Positions 6,023 through 7,290 of a stretch of DNA of 7,290 bases are shown here, one piece after another. Position 1 is the first letter of the stretch. Each line of letters opens with the position of its first letter. The stretch spans positions 1 to 7,290 of the forward strand of contig JAEZQR010000093.1 of assembly GCA_023413015.1 (NCBI GenBank). The letters are read 5' to 3'. A model generated the notes under the pieces. It was given only the letters and a program-made list of their open reading frames with translations. It did no database searches and was not told the origin of the DNA. The position numbers and the translations under genes are program-made. Source of the DNA: Pseudomonadota bacterium (GTDB lineage Bacteria; Pseudomonadota; Alphaproteobacteria; Sphingomonadales; Sphingomonadaceae).

Positions 6023-6096
6023 GGGGAGGGTGATCGGCGGGCTTGGATCTGGCCGGGGTATCGACCCTCCCCTTACCCCTCCCTGCGAGGGAGGGG
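6023..6096. repeat. C/G-rich double-hairpin intergenic repeat in the head operon
   Basis: The only real gap in the operon (6013-6127) holds two perfect inverted repeats. An outer pair, GGGGAGGGT (6023-6031) with ACCCTCCCC (6064-6072), encloses 32 bases. A tight inner hairpin, CCCCTCCCT (6076-6084) with AGGGAGGGG (6088-6096), has a 3-base loop. The upstream and downstream purine arms can also exchange partners, since both are GGGGAGGG-like. The composition and layout resemble dispersed palindromic intergenic repeats common in sphingomonad and other alphaproteobacterial genomes. No T run follows, so full termination is unlikely; it could slow transcription or protect the capsid mRNA end. Confidence 0.7.
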
Positions 6097-6127
6097 AGTC
6101 CCAGACATTGGAGCGAGTGGAGGAACC

Positions 6128-6640
6128 ATGGCGCTGGAGCTGGCGCGGGTGAAGGATTTCCTGCGCATCGAGCACGCGCGGGAGGATGCGCTGCTGGACG
6201 GGTTCGTCGCCACCGCGGCGTCGTTGTGCGAGGCGTTCACGGGGCGGGTGCTGATAGAGCGGGCGTGCCGCAAGACGGTGGCGGCCGACGGAGAATGGCA
6301 GCGGCTGGCAGCGACGCCGGTCAAGAACGTGACAGCGGTGAGCGCGCTGCCGGCGGATGGCGCGGCGGCGGTCGCGATGACGCCGCCGGCTTATGAGCTG
6401 ATGATCGACGCGAGCGGCGACGGCTGGGTGCGCGGGCGTATGGCCGGGGCCAACCGGCTGCGCGTGAGCTTCGTCGCGGGGATGGTGGCGGAGGCGGGCG
6501 CGGTGCCCGAGGCACTGACACAGGGGATGCTGCGGCTGGTAGCGCATCTCTACACGCACCGCGATGCGGCGGAGGACAAGGGACCGCCGGCGGCGGTCGC
6601 GGCGCTGTGGCGACCGTGGCGGCGGATGCGGCTGGCATGA
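6128..6640 (+). CDS. Head-tail connector protein (GTA g6-type, phiE125 gp8 family)
   Basis: The 170-residue protein opens with the hallmark of the phage connector family: ELARVKDFLRIEHAREDALL (4-23), then a helix with FVATAASLCEAFTGRVLIER (26-45), as in gp6/gp15-type adaptor proteins. A beta-rich middle follows (LAATPVKNVTAVSAL, 60-74; YELMIDASGDGWV; LRVSFVAGM). It ends with a long helix (PEALTQGMLRLVAHLYTHRD) and a basic C-terminal tail with WRPWRRMRL. These proteins form a ring under the portal and are the first layer of the neck. GTGGAGGA sits about 5 bases before the ATG, a strong ribosome site that makes sense because no upstream gene overlaps here. The stop overlaps the next start (ATGA). 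Confidence 0.88.
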   Translation: MALELARVKDFLRIEHAREDALLDGFVATAASLCEAFTGRVLIERACRKTVAADGEWQRLAATPVKNVTAVSALPADGAAAVAMTPPAYELMIDASGDGWVRGRMAGANRLRVSFVAGMVAEAGAVPEALTQGMLRLVAHLYTHRDAAEDKGPPAAVAALWRPWRRMRLA

Positions 6641-6963
6641 GCGAGCTGGCGGGCGCTTTGCGCGAGCGGGTGGCGGTCGAGCGTTTCGTCGGCGTGCCCG
6701 ACGGGGCGGGCGGGACGAGCGGCGACTGGGTTGAACTGGCGAACCTCTGGGCGGCGGTCGGGCACGAAGGCTTCGGGCCGGCGGCCGAGGGCGAGCGGGT
6801 GAGCCGGGCGCCGCGATATCGCGTGACGATCAGGCAATGGAGCGACGTGGAGGTCGGCGACCGGCTGCGGTGGCGCGGGGTGGCGCTGCGCGTACTGAGC
6901 GTGGCGCGCGATCCCCGGCGCCCGGAGTGCGTGGAGATGGTGACGGAGGAGACGAGGGCATGA
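6637..6963 (+). CDS. Phage head-tail adaptor / head closure protein (GTA g7-type)
   Basis: The 108-residue product is the usual size for this SPP1 gp16-like group, which plugs the connector and accepts the tail. Features are the N-terminal AGALRERVAVERF (5-17), the Gly-rich turn PDGAGGTSGDWVELANLWAA (21-40), a middle loop (EGFGPAAEGERVSRAPR), the strand YRVTIRQWSDVEVGDRLRWR (61-80) and GVALRVLSVARDPRRPECVE near the end, a pattern (rhV.iR....v..gdRv...g..l.v..v.dp) typical of the family. The ATG at 6637 overlaps the connector stop by four bases; an upstream ATG at 6607 would add ten residues that are only an out-of-frame reading of the connector gene. There is no strong ribosome site of its own, so translation probably depends on coupling. 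Confidence 0.88.
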   Translation: MSELAGALRERVAVERFVGVPDGAGGTSGDWVELANLWAAVGHEGFGPAAEGERVSRAPRYRVTIRQWSDVEVGDRLRWRGVALRVLSVARDPRRPECVEMVTEETRA

Positions 6964-7181
6964 GCCGGGTGATGAACAAGGTGAAGGCGATCGGCGCGGT
7001 GCGGGCGCTGCGCATGGTGGCAGCGGTGGCAGACGCGATCGCGGATGCGGCGGAGGGCGAGCCTGACGTGCGGGCGGAGCGTGCGTCGCGCGGTGAGGTC
7101 AAGCTGTTCGGGCGGCGGGTGCCGGTGCGGGCGGCGGTCGAGCTGGTGCGCTCGCTGCGGCGCGCGAAGCGGGCGGCGTGA
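6960..7181 (+). CDS. Small basic hypothetical protein between g7 and g8 positions (73 aa)
   Basis: This gene is not recognised. The 73-residue product is basic, with 13 Arg and 4 Lys against 8 acidic residues. It has two helical parts, an Ala/Val-rich amphipathic helix (about 4-32, NKVKAIGAVRALRMVAAVAD) and a C-terminal helix (about 55-72, VPVRAAVELVRSLRRAKRAA), joined by a polar region (EGEPDVRAERASRGEVKLFG). No membrane helix or known motif is seen. The coding call rests on its four-base overlap with the adaptor stop (ATGA) and the overlap of its own stop with the next start (GTGA), which keep the operon seamless. RcGTA has no gene between g7 and g8, so this is an addition in this lineage. 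Nucleic-acid binding or a structural role are both only possibilities. Confidence 0.65.
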   Translation: MSRVMNKVKAIGAVRALRMVAAVADAIADAAEGEPDVRAERASRGEVKLFGRRVPVRAAVELVRSLRRAKRAA

Positions 7182-7290
7182 GCGCTGCCGGGTTGATGCT
7201 GCAGCGGGCGCTCTATGCGGTGCTCAGCGGACAGGCGGAGCTGACAGGGGTGTTCGACCACGTGCCGGCAGGGGCGACCTACCCTTACGC
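7178..7290 (+). CDS. DUF3168 tail-completion protein, N-terminal part (GTA g8-type; cut by right edge)
   Basis: Only 37 complete codons are visible. From the GTG at 7178 the protein reads MSAAGLMLQRALYAVLSGQA, followed by ELTGVFDHVPAGATYPYA. This is the standard opening of DUF3168 proteins: a first helix with an LQ.A.Y..L motif, a short strand ending in VFDHVP, then the GATYPY turn. DUF3168 members (HK97 gp10-like terminator/neck group) sit between the head-closure ring and the tail tube, matching the g8 position. The GTG overlaps the previous stop (GTGA); the in-frame ATG at 7196 is an alternative but would remove part of the first helix. The major tail protein would be expected next, beyond the window. 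Confidence 0.8.
   Translation, partial: MSAAGLMLQRALYAVLSGQAELTGVFDHVPAGATYPY

Larger units (their letters stand above)
3040..7290 (+). mobile_element. GTA-like (phage-derived) head-module operon, right side open
   Basis: Eight consecutive plus-strand genes follow the RcGTA g3-to-g8 order: portal, small membrane protein, protease, capsid, connector, adaptor, one extra small gene, DUF3168. Almost all junctions are 1-4 base overlaps. No integrase, repressor, lysis gene or attachment site is visible, and the base composition is like that of its neighbours, as expected for a domesticated GTA cluster. No terminase gene sits upstream of the portal. A prophage head module remains possible because the tail genes lie outside the window. 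Confidence 0.75.

Noticed and set aside
1..7290. CRISPR arrays, tRNA or rRNA genes, insertion sequences, integrase or attachment sites
   Set aside because: No regular repeat-spacer pattern, tRNA cloverleaf, transposase or integrase motif, or flanking direct repeats were seen on either strand.

Overview
The window is very GC-rich, with short intergenic gaps and alphaproteobacterial gene content. A TonB-family protein with a glycine/GTG-rich linker, a PEP-CTERM protein and a gene-transfer-agent-type head cluster together point to a member of the Sphingomonadales (Sphingomonas or a close relative). This placement is inferred from gene families and composition; no rRNA or other taxonomic marker is present.

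Left part (1-3007), ordinary chromosomal genes. A TonB-like energy transducer runs off the left edge on the minus strand (1-480). Divergent from it is a two-gene plus-strand unit, a SnoaL/NTF2-like protein and a GNAT acetyltransferase, whose reading frames overlap by one base. A perfect 10-bp hairpin (1457-1486) separates this unit from a convergent minus-strand gene for a secreted PEP-CTERM protein (1493-2572). That gene is preceded by a near-consensus sigma-54 (-24/-12) promoter at 2617-2634. A small unrecognised minus-strand gene (2753-3007) follows.

Right part (3040-7290), a phage-derived head module in RcGTA (Rhodobacter gene transfer agent) order on the plus strand: HK97-type portal (g3 position), a small membrane protein, prohead protease (g4), major capsid protein (g5), head-tail connector (g6), head-tail adaptor/closure protein (g7), an extra 73-aa basic protein, and the start of a DUF3168 tail-completion protein (g8), cut by the right edge. 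Nearly every junction is a 1-4 base stop/start overlap, so the module looks like one translationally coupled operon. The exception is the capsid-connector gap (6013-6127), which holds a C/G-rich double-hairpin repeat.

The portal would be assembled at the procapsid vertex. The protease would cut scaffold or capsid N-termini, the capsid protein would form the shell, and the connector, adaptor and DUF3168 proteins would build the neck that receives the tail. No terminase lies next to the portal, unlike RcGTA where g2 directly precedes g3. The unit is best described as a GTA-like cluster whose packaging motor gene must lie elsewhere or be missing. A decayed or rearranged prophage is the main alternative. 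No clearly new system is visible. The points most worth checking are the sigma-54/PEP-CTERM link, the missing terminase, and the small unassigned genes in and beside the head module.
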